30,330 nucleotides of DNA from DAIMZI01 sp036734025 (GCA_036734025.1 DAIMZI010000022.1:1-30330); one strand, 5' to 3'; counted from the first letter of the stretch, positions 16,213 through 24,441 are shown. Notes: a model not told the origin generated them from the letters alone. Made by a program: numbers and translations.

Positions 16213-18069
16213 ATGAACAGCGAAGAAGCGCTCGCACTCCTGGCGCAGGGCAAGCAGGCATGGAATGCCTGGGCCGAACAGATGCTCGCGAAGAAGGAGC
16301 AGTTGAGCCAGGAAGGGCAATGGTCGGCGGACTGGTTCGGCGCGGGCCAGAACGCTCAGACAACCGCCTGGATAAACGCCGCAAGCACCGTTCTTGCCGG
16401 CCATGAATTTGCCGAAGGCGTGGACTTCGCCGGCTTGATCTTCCCCGGCCCAGCCGATTTCAGCGCTGCTGCGTTTCACCGGGAAGCCAATTTTTCCGGC
16501 GCGCGATTTGCCGACGCGGCGCGTTTCCTCAAGAGCCGCTTTGACGGCGCAGCGCGTTTTGAGGAAAGTCTGTGCGAAGGGATCGCCGATTTCGACGACG
16601 CCGCCTTCAATGCAGACGCGAATTTTTCTGCCGCGCACTTCGCGCTGTCAAGCGAGGGGCCCATGGCTGCGAGCTTGCGGTTCCAGCGCGTCAGTTTTGC
16701 CGGCAAGGCCGAATTCCGCGCGCTCAGATGTGCCGGCATCGCCGAATTCCACAAATCGGTGTTCGCCGACGGCGCCCGCTTCGATGAAGCCGGCTTCGCC
16801 GCTGGCGCCGGATTTGACCGCATCGAGGCGAACGGGGTCATGGCCTTCAACAAGCTAGTGTGCGACGGCCCCTTCAGCATGGTCGGGGCAAGTCTGGCGG
16901 GCGAAACCCGCTTCGTCGAGGCCAGGTTCGCCGAAAGCAGCTTCAACGACACCAGTCTTGGCGCCGACGCCTCGTTTCGCGCCGCGCGGTTCGGCGGCGA
17001 TGCCAGCTTTGCGGGCTGCCGTTTCAGCGATGAGGCGAACTTTTCCGACGCCGCCTTCGCTGGTGTCGCCGATTTCTCGCACACCAGATTTGAGGGGATG
17101 GCGCTATTCGCCTCAGCCACATTCAAGGACGAGGCACTCTTCAGCAGAAGCAGATTTTCAGCAGACGGCGAATTCAACCGCGCGCGGTTCGATGCCGCTG
17201 CCGATTTCGCATCCATGCGGGCGAAGGCGGCATTCACTTTATCGGGCGCTCATTTCGCGGCCGTGCCGGATTTCAAGAATGCGCGGTTTTCAAACCCGCC
17301 AATCCTCGATCACCTGCGCCTCAGGGATCCGATGCGGCGCTTCCATCGCTGGAGTCGCGAAGAGGCAAGCCGGCGCGATCCCCGGCCCATCGCGATGCGC
17401 CTGATGAAGGTTGCGGGCGATGATCAGGTGGCCTCGCGCCTGCGCAAGCTGGCCGGGTTCGCCTACGCTGCGCGGGATCACCAGCGCGAGCATGAGCTGC
17501 GCGCCCATGAAATGCGCGCCAGCCGTTTCTGGTATGACAAGCCGATGGGCTCGGGCGGCGCGCGGTTCTGGCTGGGCTGGCTTTATGGCGGTATCGCCAA
17601 TTTCGGCAGATCGATCTGGCGCCCGCTTGCACTGTGGCTGTTATCGGTCTTCGCCTTCGCCCTCGTTTATCTCGGCGCGCGCGATGCGCCGGTGGCTGCG
17701 GGTCCGGTTTCCGTCTTTCCGGCCCTGCCGCAGCGGCTGAACCTGGAGGCGCTGGCCGGATGGCTCGGCGATGTCGGCGCGTGGGCCTTTCACGGCGTTG
17801 CCGGACTTTATGCCAGCACAGCCTGCGTCGATGGCCAGAGCAGCGCCACATCCGAAGCGCTCTATCTGGCGCTCAAGAACGCCTTCTTCTTTTTGCCGTG
17901 GGAAAGCGACCAGGCGGCCCAGCGTGTCTATGGTTGTCTTTACGGACTCACCGAGACGGGCAGCGCCCTCGTGCCGCTGTCGGTGTCGGTCGCCGGGCTG
18001 GCGCAGAATCTGCTATCGCTGCTGTTGCTGGTGCTGATGGCGCTGGCGATGCGCAATATCGTGCGCTAG
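16213..18069 (+). CDS. Pentapeptide-repeat membrane protein
   Basis: I do not recognise a named gene. The 618-residue protein has an N-terminal region (1-65) and then a long run of phenylalanine-centred repeats from about 67 to 360, such as ADFSAAAF, ANFSGARF and ADFSHTRF. This is the pattern of pentapeptide repeats, which fold as a right-handed beta helix; the spacing resembles the Pentapeptide_3 type. A basic linker (370-445), rich in Arg, His and Glu, leads to a C-terminal membrane part with hydrophobic helices at about 468-488 and 587-615 and a short hydrophobic loop (553-562). In related proteins this region resembles a two-helix ion channel, but no GYGD selectivity filter is visible. 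The ATG at 16213 has only a weak AGG nine bases upstream. It stands alone between the metal importer and tRNA-Glu. Function unknown. Confidence 0.82.
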   Translation: MNSEEALALLAQGKQAWNAWAEQMLAKKEQLSQEGQWSADWFGAGQNAQTTAWINAASTVLAGHEFAEGVDFAGLIFPGPADFSAAAFHREANFSGARFADAARFLKSRFDGAARFEESLCEGIADFDDAAFNADANFSAAHFALSSEGPMAASLRFQRVSFAGKAEFRALRCAGIAEFHKSVFADGARFDEAGFAAGAGFDRIEANGVMAFNKLVCDGPFSMVGASLAGETRFVEARFAESSFNDTSLGADASFRAARFGGDASFAGCRFSDEANFSDAAFAGVADFSHTRFEGMALFASATFKDEALFSRSRFSADGEFNRARFDAAADFASMRAKAAFTLSGAHFAAVPDFKNARFSNPPILDHLRLRDPMRRFHRWSREEASRRDPRPIAMRLMKVAGDDQVASRLRKLAGFAYAARDHQREHELRAHEMRASRFWYDKPMGSGGARFWLGWLYGGIANFGRSIWRPLALWLLSVFAFALVYLGARDAPVAAGPVSVFPALPQRLNLEALAGWLGDVGAWAFHGVAGLYASTACVDGQSSATSEALYLALKNAFFFLPWESDQAAQRVYGCLYGLTETGSALVPLSVSVAGLAQNLLSLLLLVLMALAMRNIVR

Positions 18070-18090
18070 CTCTAGCTCTCATTGTCACGG

Positions 18091-18165
18091 TGGTACCCCC
18101 TAGGAGAATTGAACTCCTGTTTCCAGGTTGAAAACCTGGCGTCCTAACCACTAGACGAAGGGGGC
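18091..18165 (-). tRNA. tRNA-Glu (TTC), CCA encoded
   Basis: Read on the minus strand from 18165, a 75-base tRNA folds cleanly: an acceptor stem GCCCCCT/AGGGGGT (first pair G-U), an anticodon stem CCAGG/CCTGG with loop TTTTCAA (anticodon TTC at 18130-18132), a T-arm AGGAG/CTCCT with loop TTCAATT, discriminator A and an encoded CCA at 18091-18093. The TTC anticodon reads GAA and GAG. It lies between the convergent end of the pentapeptide-repeat gene and the recJ 3' end, and has its own promoter candidate at 18188-18216. Confidence 0.96.
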
Positions 18166-18187
18166 TTATGCGTGACTTCGTCCCAAT

Positions 18188-18216
18188 CGTATATTCATAC
18201 TGCGCGCGGCTGACAA
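18188..18216 (-). promoter_or_regulatory. Candidate sigma-70 promoter for tRNA-Glu
   Basis: On the minus strand TTGTCA (18211-18216, five of six matches to the -35 consensus) and TATACG (18188-18193, four of six to the -10) are spaced by exactly 17 bases. Transcription would start about 15 bases upstream of the mature tRNA 5' end. Confidence 0.5.
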
Positions 18217-18265
18217 GCCCCCTGCCCTATCGCGGACAATGCGGATTTGTCACATGGCGCGGTGT

Positions 18266-20107
18266 TTACCCTCCCACGCGGCCCTTGGGGATGGCGATAT
18301 CCTCGATCACAAGCTCAATGCGCTCACGCCCGTTCCAGTGATCGCGCTGCAGCTTTCCGGCCACATGCACCGGGCGATCCTGCTGCGACAGCAGAAAATC
18401 GCCGATCGGCGTGCCGACCACGCGAAAGGCAACAGCACCGATCTGGCTGCCATCGCCTGCGCGCAGCGAACAGCGCAGATGCGTCTCGCCGATGCGCTTA
18501 ACAAAACCGATCCGGTGGCTGGGGAGGACGAAGCGCGGGGCGGGATTGCCGGCACCGAATGGGCCGGCACGTTCGATCATGTCGATCAGTTCGCTGGTCG
18601 CGGCCTGCGGCGTCAATGCGCCGTCAATTTGCAGCCCTGCTTTCGCCCGCGCGGTGTCGACGCGCCCGCGCAGCGTCTCGTTGAAAAGCTCGCGCAGGTC
18701 GTCCAGCCGGTCACGCGCGATGGTAATGCCTGCCGCCATCTCGTGTCCGCCGCCAAACTGGGCCACCCCTTTCGCGACCGCGCCGCGCACCGCCTTGCCC
18801 AGATCCACACCCGGCAGCGAGCGCCCCGAACCTGTTCCCGCGCCGGTGCCATCATCCCAGCAGAAGGCGAAGGAAGGGCGCTGAAACCGCTCTGTCAGGC
18901 GCGCCGCGATGAGCCCGACCAGTCCCTTGTGCCAATCGGGCGAGCCGAGCATCAGGACAGCCACTTCGGGCGTGGCCTCAAGCTCGGCCTCGGCCTGCGC
19001 CATGGCCTCGTCCACGGCGCGCGTCTCCATTTCGCGGCGCTCGGCGTTGAGCGCATGTAGCCGCGCGGCGATGTCGGACGCCTCGGCGGGATCATCGGTG
19101 CTGAGCAGCCGCGCCCCCAGCCCGGCGTCGCCGATCCGCCCGCCGGCATTGATCCGTGGGCCGAGCAGATAGCCAAGGTGATAGGTGTCGGGCGGCTTGT
19201 TCAGCCCGGCGATATCGGCAAGCGCCGTCAGCCCCGGATTGCGGCGGTGGCGCATGACCTTCAGGCCCTGGGCGACGAGGGCACGGTTGACGCCGGTCAG
19301 CGGCACCACATCGCATACGGTGGCCAGCGCCACCAGATCGAGCAAGCCCATGAGATCGGGCGCAGCTGACTGTTCGTTGCGCCCGGTTTCGCGCAATTGC
19401 CGCGCCGTCTCGACAAGCAGCAGGAAACAGACGCCGGCAGCCGCCAGATGGCCCTGGCCGCTCAGATCGTCCTGACGGTTGGGGTTGATGATGCCGATCG
19501 CATCGGGCAACTCGGCATCGGCCTGATGGTGATCGACGACGAGAACATCGGCCCCCATCTTGACGGCGGCCGCGATCGGCTCATGGCTGAGCGTGCCGCA
19601 ATCCACCGTGACGATCAGGCGCGCACCTTCGCCGACAAGCTGTTCCATCGCCGCGACATTGGGGCCATAGCCTTCGCCGATACGGTCCGGAATGTAGATC
19701 CGCGGCTCCAGACCGTGGGCGCGCAGATACCGTGCGAGCAGGGCAGAGGAGGCGGCCCCGTCGACATCATAATCGCCAAAAACCGCGACCTTCTCGCCCG
19801 TGACGATGGCCCGCACGAGGCGTTCAGCGCCTTTTGACATGTCGCGCAGCGTGGCTGGATCGGGCATCAGCGCGCGCAAGGTCGGTTGCAGCCAGTCCGC
19901 GACATCAGCGGGTCCGGCGCCGCGCGCGGCGAGCAGCCGGCCCACAAGTTCGGGCAGACCGTGGCGCTGGCAGATGGCGGTCGCCACCGTATGCTCATCG
20001 GGCTTAAGCCGTTCGCTCCACATGAGACCCTTCACCGAACGGCGCACACCCAGGAACGCAGGCGCGCCGATCTCGTCCTTCGGGACGGCGGCGGTTTTTG
20101 CAGGCAT
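18266..20107 (-). CDS. recJ: Single-stranded-DNA-specific exonuclease RecJ
   Basis: RecJ degrades single-stranded DNA 5' to 3' in recombination and mismatch repair. The 613-residue protein contains the DHH phosphoesterase motifs in order: FGDYDVDGAAS (110-120), VTVDCG (166-171), VVDHHQ (190-195), and GPRINAGGR (316-324). The DHHA1 domain follows, with WHKGLVGLIAARL (about 392-404), GSGRS (426-430) and FGGGHEMAAG (451-460), and then the OB-like C-terminal part. All catalytic metal ligands seem intact. The start at 20107 is supported by the following FLGVRRSVKG sequence, usual in RecJ. The ribosome site GGGGTGA lies inside a short hairpin. It follows glpX by 98 bases and ends the aminotransferase-hom-glpX-recJ series. 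Confidence 0.96.
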   Translation of the reverse strand: MPAKTAAVPKDEIGAPAFLGVRRSVKGLMWSERLKPDEHTVATAICQRHGLPELVGRLLAARGAGPADVADWLQPTLRALMPDPATLRDMSKGAERLVRAIVTGEKVAVFGDYDVDGAASSALLARYLRAHGLEPRIYIPDRIGEGYGPNVAAMEQLVGEGARLIVTVDCGTLSHEPIAAAVKMGADVLVVDHHQADAELPDAIGIINPNRQDDLSGQGHLAAAGVCFLLLVETARQLRETGRNEQSAAPDLMGLLDLVALATVCDVVPLTGVNRALVAQGLKVMRHRRNPGLTALADIAGLNKPPDTYHLGYLLGPRINAGGRIGDAGLGARLLSTDDPAEASDIAARLHALNAERREMETRAVDEAMAQAEAELEATPEVAVLMLGSPDWHKGLVGLIAARLTERFQRPSFAFCWDDGTGAGTGSGRSLPGVDLGKAVRGAVAKGVAQFGGGHEMAAGITIARDRLDDLRELFNETLRGRVDTARAKAGLQIDGALTPQAATSELIDMIERAGPFGAGNPAPRFVLPSHRIGFVKRIGETHLRCSLRAGDGSQIGAVAFRVVGTPIGDFLLSQQDRPVHVAGKLQRDHWNGRERIELVIEDIAIPKGRVGG

Positions 20108-20109
20108 GG

Positions 20110-20123
20110 ATCACCCCGGTGAT
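20110..20123 (-). promoter_or_regulatory. Hairpin enclosing the recJ ribosome binding site
   Basis: ATCACC and GGTGAT are perfect inverted arms two bases apart, just upstream of the recJ ATG (20105-20107). In mRNA a five-pair stem with a CGGG loop could form, and its 3' arm plus loop contain the GGGGTGA sequence that would bind the ribosome. Confidence 0.35.
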
Positions 20124-20205
20124 GTGGCCGCAAAGCGCAGCGGAAAGAGCATAAGGTTGAACGTTAACCGATTCGACCGCTCAAGGGACCGCAGCCGCCC
20201 TGTTG

Positions 20206-21180
20206 TCAACCGCGCTCATGATGCTCGGTGCTCAGCCAGCGGACGATGCCCGCGCTGGCATGGGTGACGAGTGTGTGCGTCTCGATGACGCTCTCGCCAA
20301 AACGAACCCCGTCGAGCAGCGCGCCGCCGGTCACGCCCGTAGCCGCAAAAATGATGTCGCCGGGCACCAGATCGGCCCCGCTGCGCTTGCGTAGCGGGTC
20401 GCGCAGACCGCAGGCCGCCAGCAGATCATGCTGTTCCGGTCCAAGAGGCGTAAGCTGCACCTGGATCTGTCCGCCGAGGCAGCACAGCGCCGCGGCCGCG
20501 AGCACCCCTTCAGGCGCGCCGCCGACACCCATGTAGAGGTCAATGCCGCTACTCGCCGGATCGGCCGTTTCGATGACGCCGGACACATCGCCGTCGCTGA
20601 TAAGCTGCACCGCCGCACCGGTGGCACGGATTTCGCCAATCAGATCGGTATGGCGCGAGCGGTCGAGCACGCAGACAGTCAATTCTCGCGCGGCCACGCC
20701 CTTGGCCCTTGCCAGCGCGTTGATATTGTCGGCTGGCGAGGCGTCGAGATCGACAAGGCCGTCGGGATAGCCCGGCCCCACCGCAATCTTGTTCATGTAG
20801 ACGTCGGGCACGCGCAGCAGATTGCCACGCGGCGCGATCGCCATCACCGAAAGCGCGTTTGGCAGCGCCTTGGCGCACAGTGTGGAGCCTTCCAGCGCCA
20901 CCAGAGCCACATCGACCGCAAGGCCGCCGGCGCCAACCAGCGCATCGGTCTGTCCGGGCGCATCGGTCAGTTCGTCCTCGCCGGGACCGATGACCACCCG
21001 CGCCTGCGCCGCCAACAGCAACAGCGCCTCCTGCTGGGCTTTCGCCGCCGCATCGTCGGCTGCCTGCTCATCGCCACGGCCGCGAAAGCGCGCCGCCGCC
21101 ACTGCCGCGGCTTCGGTGATGCGCGCTGCATCGAGCGCCAGAACGAAGGGTAATGCGGAATAAGCCTGCTTCGCCGCCAT
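20206..21180 (-). CDS. glpX: GlpX-like class II fructose-1,6-bisphosphatase with altered metal site
   Basis: The 324-residue protein matches GlpX along its length: RGRGDEQAAD (33-42), VVIG (62-65), LEGSTLCAKALPN (96-108), PDVYMNKIAVGPGYPDG (125-141), DGDVSGVI (196-203), YMGVGGAPEGV (216-226) and FAATGVT (278-284). GlpX hydrolyses fructose 1,6-bisphosphate in gluconeogenesis using divalent metals. In E. coli GlpX the metal ligands are D33, E57, D85, E88 and E213. By ungapped alignment, D42, E97 and E224 are kept here, but E57 becomes P66 (GPGE instead of GEGE) and D85 becomes V94 (LVALEGS instead of VDPxEGT). Local frame and length are preserved, so this is divergence and not a frameshift. Activity is therefore doubtful. 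The ATG at 21180 has GGGGAG upstream. Gene order hom-glpX-recJ is typical. Confidence 0.85.
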   Translation of the reverse strand: MAAKQAYSALPFVLALDAARITEAAAVAAARFRGRGDEQAADDAAAKAQQEALLLLAAQARVVIGPGEDELTDAPGQTDALVGAGGLAVDVALVALEGSTLCAKALPNALSVMAIAPRGNLLRVPDVYMNKIAVGPGYPDGLVDLDASPADNINALARAKGVAARELTVCVLDRSRHTDLIGEIRATGAAVQLISDGDVSGVIETADPASSGIDLYMGVGGAPEGVLAAAALCCLGGQIQVQLTPLGPEQHDLLAACGLRDPLRKRSGADLVPGDIIFAATGVTGGALLDGVRFGESVIETHTLVTHASAGIVRWLSTEHHERG

Positions 21181-21255
21181 GGTCGTCTCCCCGCTTCTGC
21201 CCCTAGCCACGATCATGCCGCCGGCCTTTGCCTGATTTGTGGGCATCCGACTTCA

Positions 21256-21305
21256 TAGCCCGCCATCGCCACCGGGTCCAGCATTGAGCCGGGGCTTGCG
21301 GGCTA
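21256..21305. repeat. Long inverted repeat between hom and glpX
   Basis: TAGCCCGC (21256-21263) and GCGGGCTA (21298-21305) are perfect eight-base arms. Inside them, shorter complementary arms (CCGG against CCGG, and GCC against GGC, with a one-base bulge) would extend the stem. The right arm includes the hom stop codon (21303-21305). No T-run follows on the minus strand, so it is not a standard intrinsic terminator. It could protect or separate the hom message or be a REP-like dispersed element. Confidence 0.6.
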
Positions 21306-22670
21306 CATCGCCTCGATGCGGATCACCCGGGGCGGACGGTCGATATGTCCGTCGGCCTCGATCGCGGCGAGCGAGCGGCGCACGGCGGCTTCATTCGTAT
21401 GGTGGGTGATGAGGACCACGGGCACCGGCGCGCCCCCAGAGCCGCGCGCGGCCATGCCCGGCAGATCGGCACGCCCCCGGTCCTGCACGATGCTTTCCAG
21501 CGAGATGCCCTCCGAGGCCATGCGCCCCGCGATTGCGGCGAATGCGCCGGGGCGATCATAGACGGAAAGGGCGATGTAATAGCCGCCTTCATGGGCGCGC
21601 ATCGCCGCCCGGCGATAGGGCTTGAGCCCAGCCACCGGCAGGATGAGTGGCGGCCTGTCGCCACTGCGGGTCATGTCGGCCAGGTCGCCGATGATCGCCG
21701 ACGCCGTGGCGTGTCCACCCGCACCAGGCCCCACCAGCATGATGTCGCCGACAAAATCGCCGTCGATGGCAACCGCGTTGGTGACGCCGTCGACTTCGGC
21801 GATCGCTGTGTGTTTGGGCACCATCGTGGGATGCACGCGCTGCTCGATGCCGCTTTCGGTCTGCATGGCGACGCCAAGCAGTTTGATCCGATAACCAAGC
21901 CGGTCAGCCGACCTGATATCGTCGCTGGTGATCGATTCGATGCCCTCGACATAGATGCTTTCAAGCGAGATCCTCGTGCCGAACGCAAGACTGGTGAGGA
22001 TCGCCAGCTTGTGCGCCGTATCGTGCCCGCCAATGTCAAAACTGGGATCGGCCTCGGCATAGCCCGCCGCCTGCGCCTCTTTCAGGGCGTGCGCAAAGTC
22101 ACAGTCCTCATGCTGCATTCTGGTGAGGATGTAATTGCATGTGCCGTTCAAGATGCCATAGATCCGCTTGATGTCGTTGCCGACCAGACTTTCGCGCAGC
22201 ACCTTGATGACCGGGATGCCGCCGGCCACGGCGGCCTCGAAGCGCAAGGCCGCTCCCGCGGCTTCGGCCCGCGCAGCCAGTTCCACGCCGTGATGGGCGA
22301 GCAGCGCCTTGTTGGCTGTGACGACAGGCTTGCCGGCATCAAGCGCGGCCTCGACGCTGGCGCGCGCGACACCGTCATGACCGCCGATCAGTTCGACGAA
22401 AACGTCGATATCCTCTGAGCGCGCCAGGTCGCGTGCGTCATCGAACCAGGTGAAGCCCGATATGTCGATGCCTCGATCCCTGGCGCGATTGCGCGCGCAA
22501 ACGGCTGTGATCTCCATGGCGCGGCCGCAGCGAGCGGCGAGTTTTTCCCCATTCGCGTTCAGCATGGCGATGACGCCCGCCCCCACCGTCCCGAGGCCGG
22601 CCAGACCTATCCGCAAAGATTTCGGCATCGCAGGAGAAGTCCCGTTAGCGGCTTGAACCGAGGCAGGCAT
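21303..22670 (-). CDS. hom: Homoserine dehydrogenase
   Basis: Hom reduces aspartate semialdehyde to homoserine with NAD(P)H, the branch point to threonine and methionine. The 455-residue protein has a Rossmann motif GLAGLGTVGAG (22-32), VVTANKALLA (116-125), NGTCNYIL (175-182), EADPSFDIGGHDTAHKLAIL (206-225), with the catalytic Lys and Asp region, and a C-terminal ACT domain (about 364-452) for threonine feedback. The start is uncertain: the ATG at 22670 gives 455 residues, while the ATG at 22628 (residue 15 of this frame) begins MPKSLRIGLAGLG and matches the usual family N-terminus; neither has a strong ribosome site. It lies 30 bases after the aminotransferase gene, so the two are probably cotranscribed. 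Confidence 0.95.
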   Translation of the reverse strand: MPASVQAANGTSPAMPKSLRIGLAGLGTVGAGVIAMLNANGEKLAARCGRAMEITAVCARNRARDRGIDISGFTWFDDARDLARSEDIDVFVELIGGHDGVARASVEAALDAGKPVVTANKALLAHHGVELAARAEAAGAALRFEAAVAGGIPVIKVLRESLVGNDIKRIYGILNGTCNYILTRMQHEDCDFAHALKEAQAAGYAEADPSFDIGGHDTAHKLAILTSLAFGTRISLESIYVEGIESITSDDIRSADRLGYRIKLLGVAMQTESGIEQRVHPTMVPKHTAIAEVDGVTNAVAIDGDFVGDIMLVGPGAGGHATASAIIGDLADMTRSGDRPPLILPVAGLKPYRRAAMRAHEGGYYIALSVYDRPGAFAAIAGRMASEGISLESIVQDRGRADLPGMAARGSGGAPVPVVLITHHTNEAAVRRSLAAIEADGHIDRPPRVIRIEAM

Positions 22671-22700
22671 CCGCGCACCGGGCGCGCAAGCCCGAAGCCA

Positions 22701-23927
22701 TCAGCGATTTTGCAAGGAAGCGAGCGGCACGACGTTGTGCAGGCTGGTGTCGATCTCGGACAGGAAGCGGCGGACATTGCGCGCGGCCTGACGAACACGC
22801 TGCTCGTTCTCCACCAGCGCAATGCGCACGTAGCCCTCGCCATATTCGCCAAAGCCCACCCCCGGCGAAACAGCGACGCCGGCCTTTTCCAGCAGCAGCT
22901 TGGAAAATTCCAGCGAACCCAGATGGCGCATCCGCTCGGGCAAGGGCACCCACGCGAACATCGTCGCAGGCGGCGGCGGCACGTCCCAGCCGGCGCGACC
23001 GAAGGATTCGACCAGACAGTCACGGCGGGCCTTATAGACCTGCCTTATGTCTTCCACACAGTCCTGCGGACCGTTCAGCGCGGCGGCCGCGGCCACCTGA
23101 ATGGGGGTGAACGCGCCGTAATCGAGGTAGGACTTGACCCGGGCAAGCGCGCCGATGAGCCGCTCATTGCCGACCGCAAAGCCCATGCGCCAGCCCGGCA
23201 TCGCATAGGTCTTGGAGAGAGATGTGAACTCGACGGCAACATCCATCGCACCGGGAACCTCCAGAATTGAAGGCGGCGGCGGCACGTCGAAATAGATCTC
23301 GGAATAGGCTAGGTCGGAGAGCACGATCAGATCGTTCCTGCGCGCGTAATCGACGACATCCTTGTAGAAGTCGCGGTCGGCCAGAAGCGCGGTCGGATTT
23401 GACGGGAAGTTCAGCACCAGCGCGGTGGGCTTGGGAATACAGTGGCGCACCGCGCGATCAACATGAACGAGGAACTGATCGTCCGCGGTCGCAGGCACGT
23501 GACGGATAGAGGCGCCCGAGATGATGAAGCCGAACTCGTGGATTGGATAGGTCGGGTTCGGCACCAGAATGACATCGCCCGGCGCCGTGATCGCCTGAGC
23601 CATGTTGGCGAAGCCTTCCTTGGAGCCGAGCGTCGCCACCACATGCTTGTCGGGATCGAGCTTGACGCCGAAGCGGCGCTCGTAATAGGCGGCTTGCGCC
23701 CGGCGCAGACCGGGGATGCCGCGCGACGCCGAATAGCGCGTGGTTCGTGGCCGCTGCACCGTCTCGACCAGCTTGTCGACGATGTGCTGGGGCGTCGGCA
23801 TGTCCGGATTGCCCATGCCGAAGTCGATGATGTCATCGCCGCGCGCGCGCGCAACCGCCTTGAGCTTGTTGACCTGCTCGAAGACGTAGGGCGGCAGTCT
23901 CTTTATTCTGTGAAACTCGATATCCAC
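22701..23927 (-). CDS. PLP-dependent class I aminotransferase (AlaC/LL-DAP aminotransferase-like)
   Basis: The 408-residue fold type I aminotransferase shows IDFGMGNPDMPTP (34-46), YSASRGIPGLR (65-75), LNFPSNPTA (172-180), VLSDLAY (202-208) and the PLP lysine in SLSKTYAMPGWRMGF (K239). Such proteins are annotated as LL-diaminopimelate aminotransferase or as glutamate-pyruvate aminotransferase AlaC; the position upstream of hom fits the alphaproteobacterial gene order and suggests a role in alanine or aspartate-family amino acid metabolism. Substrate cannot be told from the sequence alone. The start is a GTG at 23927 with GGTG five bases upstream; no in-frame ATG gives a better N-terminus. Confidence 0.9.
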   Translation of the reverse strand: MDIEFHRIKRLPPYVFEQVNKLKAVARARGDDIIDFGMGNPDMPTPQHIVDKLVETVQRPRTTRYSASRGIPGLRRAQAAYYERRFGVKLDPDKHVVATLGSKEGFANMAQAITAPGDVILVPNPTYPIHEFGFIISGASIRHVPATADDQFLVHVDRAVRHCIPKPTALVLNFPSNPTALLADRDFYKDVVDYARRNDLIVLSDLAYSEIYFDVPPPPSILEVPGAMDVAVEFTSLSKTYAMPGWRMGFAVGNERLIGALARVKSYLDYGAFTPIQVAAAAALNGPQDCVEDIRQVYKARRDCLVESFGRAGWDVPPPPATMFAWVPLPERMRHLGSLEFSKLLLEKAGVAVSPGVGFGEYGEGYVRIALVENEQRVRQAARNVRRFLSEIDTSLHNVVPLASLQNR

Positions 23928-24026
23928 ATCGGCACCATTGGGTTGTGAGCCAGCGTCCTTGGCGTTCGGGGCTCGATCCTTCAGCCGCCATCATCCAGGA
24001 CTGTCCGGCGCGGCGGAGCGCTCGAA

Positions 24027-24254
24027 CTATTGCGCCTCGATGGCTTTCGCAGTTTCCTCGCTATGCGTTTCCTTGTCGTCCTTCAACTGCTTTATTACAC
24101 TTTCGCGCTCTTCGGGGGTCAGACTGGGCGCCTCGACGCGCACCACCTCACCCAGATTTGGATAAGGCAGATTATCCACGCCGGAGCATGCCGACAAAGC
24201 GAGGCCGACAGACACGCCCAAAGCTGCAAGACAAGCCAATCTAAGTGCCCGCAT
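24027..24254 (-). CDS. Small lipoprotein of unknown function
   Basis: The 75-residue product has a basic start (MRALR), a hydrophobic stretch (7-20) and a lipobox LSAC with the lipidated cysteine at position 23, so it should be processed by signal peptidase II and anchored to a membrane. The mature part, about 53 residues, is charged, ends in an Ala/Glu-rich probable helix and contains LTPEERESVIKQLKDDKE (46-63). No family is recognised. The start at 24254 has GAGAAGAA immediately upstream. It is divergent from phaC and lies 99 bases upstream of the aminotransferase gene on the same strand. It could be a helical envelope protein of small size; no function can be assigned. Confidence 0.75.
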   Translation of the reverse strand: MRALRLACLAALGVSVGLALSACSGVDNLPYPNLGEVVRVEAPSLTPEERESVIKQLKDDKETHSEETAKAIEAQ

Positions 24255-24331
24255 TTCTTCTCATCCTGCCTTTGATCACGCCGGTGGCTAAAGTTCCACA
24301 CGCGCGCCTCGTCTGCAACACCCATTATTAA

Positions 24332-24360
24332 GCGACAGGTCTTCGCGCATTGCCTATAAT
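24332..24360 (+). promoter_or_regulatory. Candidate phaC promoter
   Basis: A perfect -10 hexamer TATAAT lies at 24355-24360, with GCGACA (four of six matches to TTGACA) at 24332-24337, spaced by 17 bases. Transcription from about 24367 would leave a leader of roughly 75 bases before the phaC ATG. A short AT-rich inverted repeat, GAATATTATTC, lies at 24413-24423 in that leader. Confidence 0.5.
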
Positions 24361-24441
24361 CCGAGCGGATCGGGGGTTGCATACGCCCTCGCAATCATGC
24401 CGAATCACGACAGAATATTATTCGTTTGGTTAGGGTGAAAT

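Noticed and set aside
18091..18265. tRNA-Glu as an integration site with a mobile element
   Set aside because: No integrase, no direct repeat of the tRNA 3' end and no foreign-looking genes nearby; both neighbours look native.
20206..21180. A frameshift explanation for the altered GlpX motifs
   Set aside because: The flanking GlpX motifs are in the same frame on both sides and the spacing to E. coli GlpX is unchanged, so compensating frameshifts are unlikely.
21345..22418. A 357-codon plus-strand open frame
   Set aside because: Fully antisense to hom, which has intact motifs over the same span; composition is typical of a GC-driven shadow.
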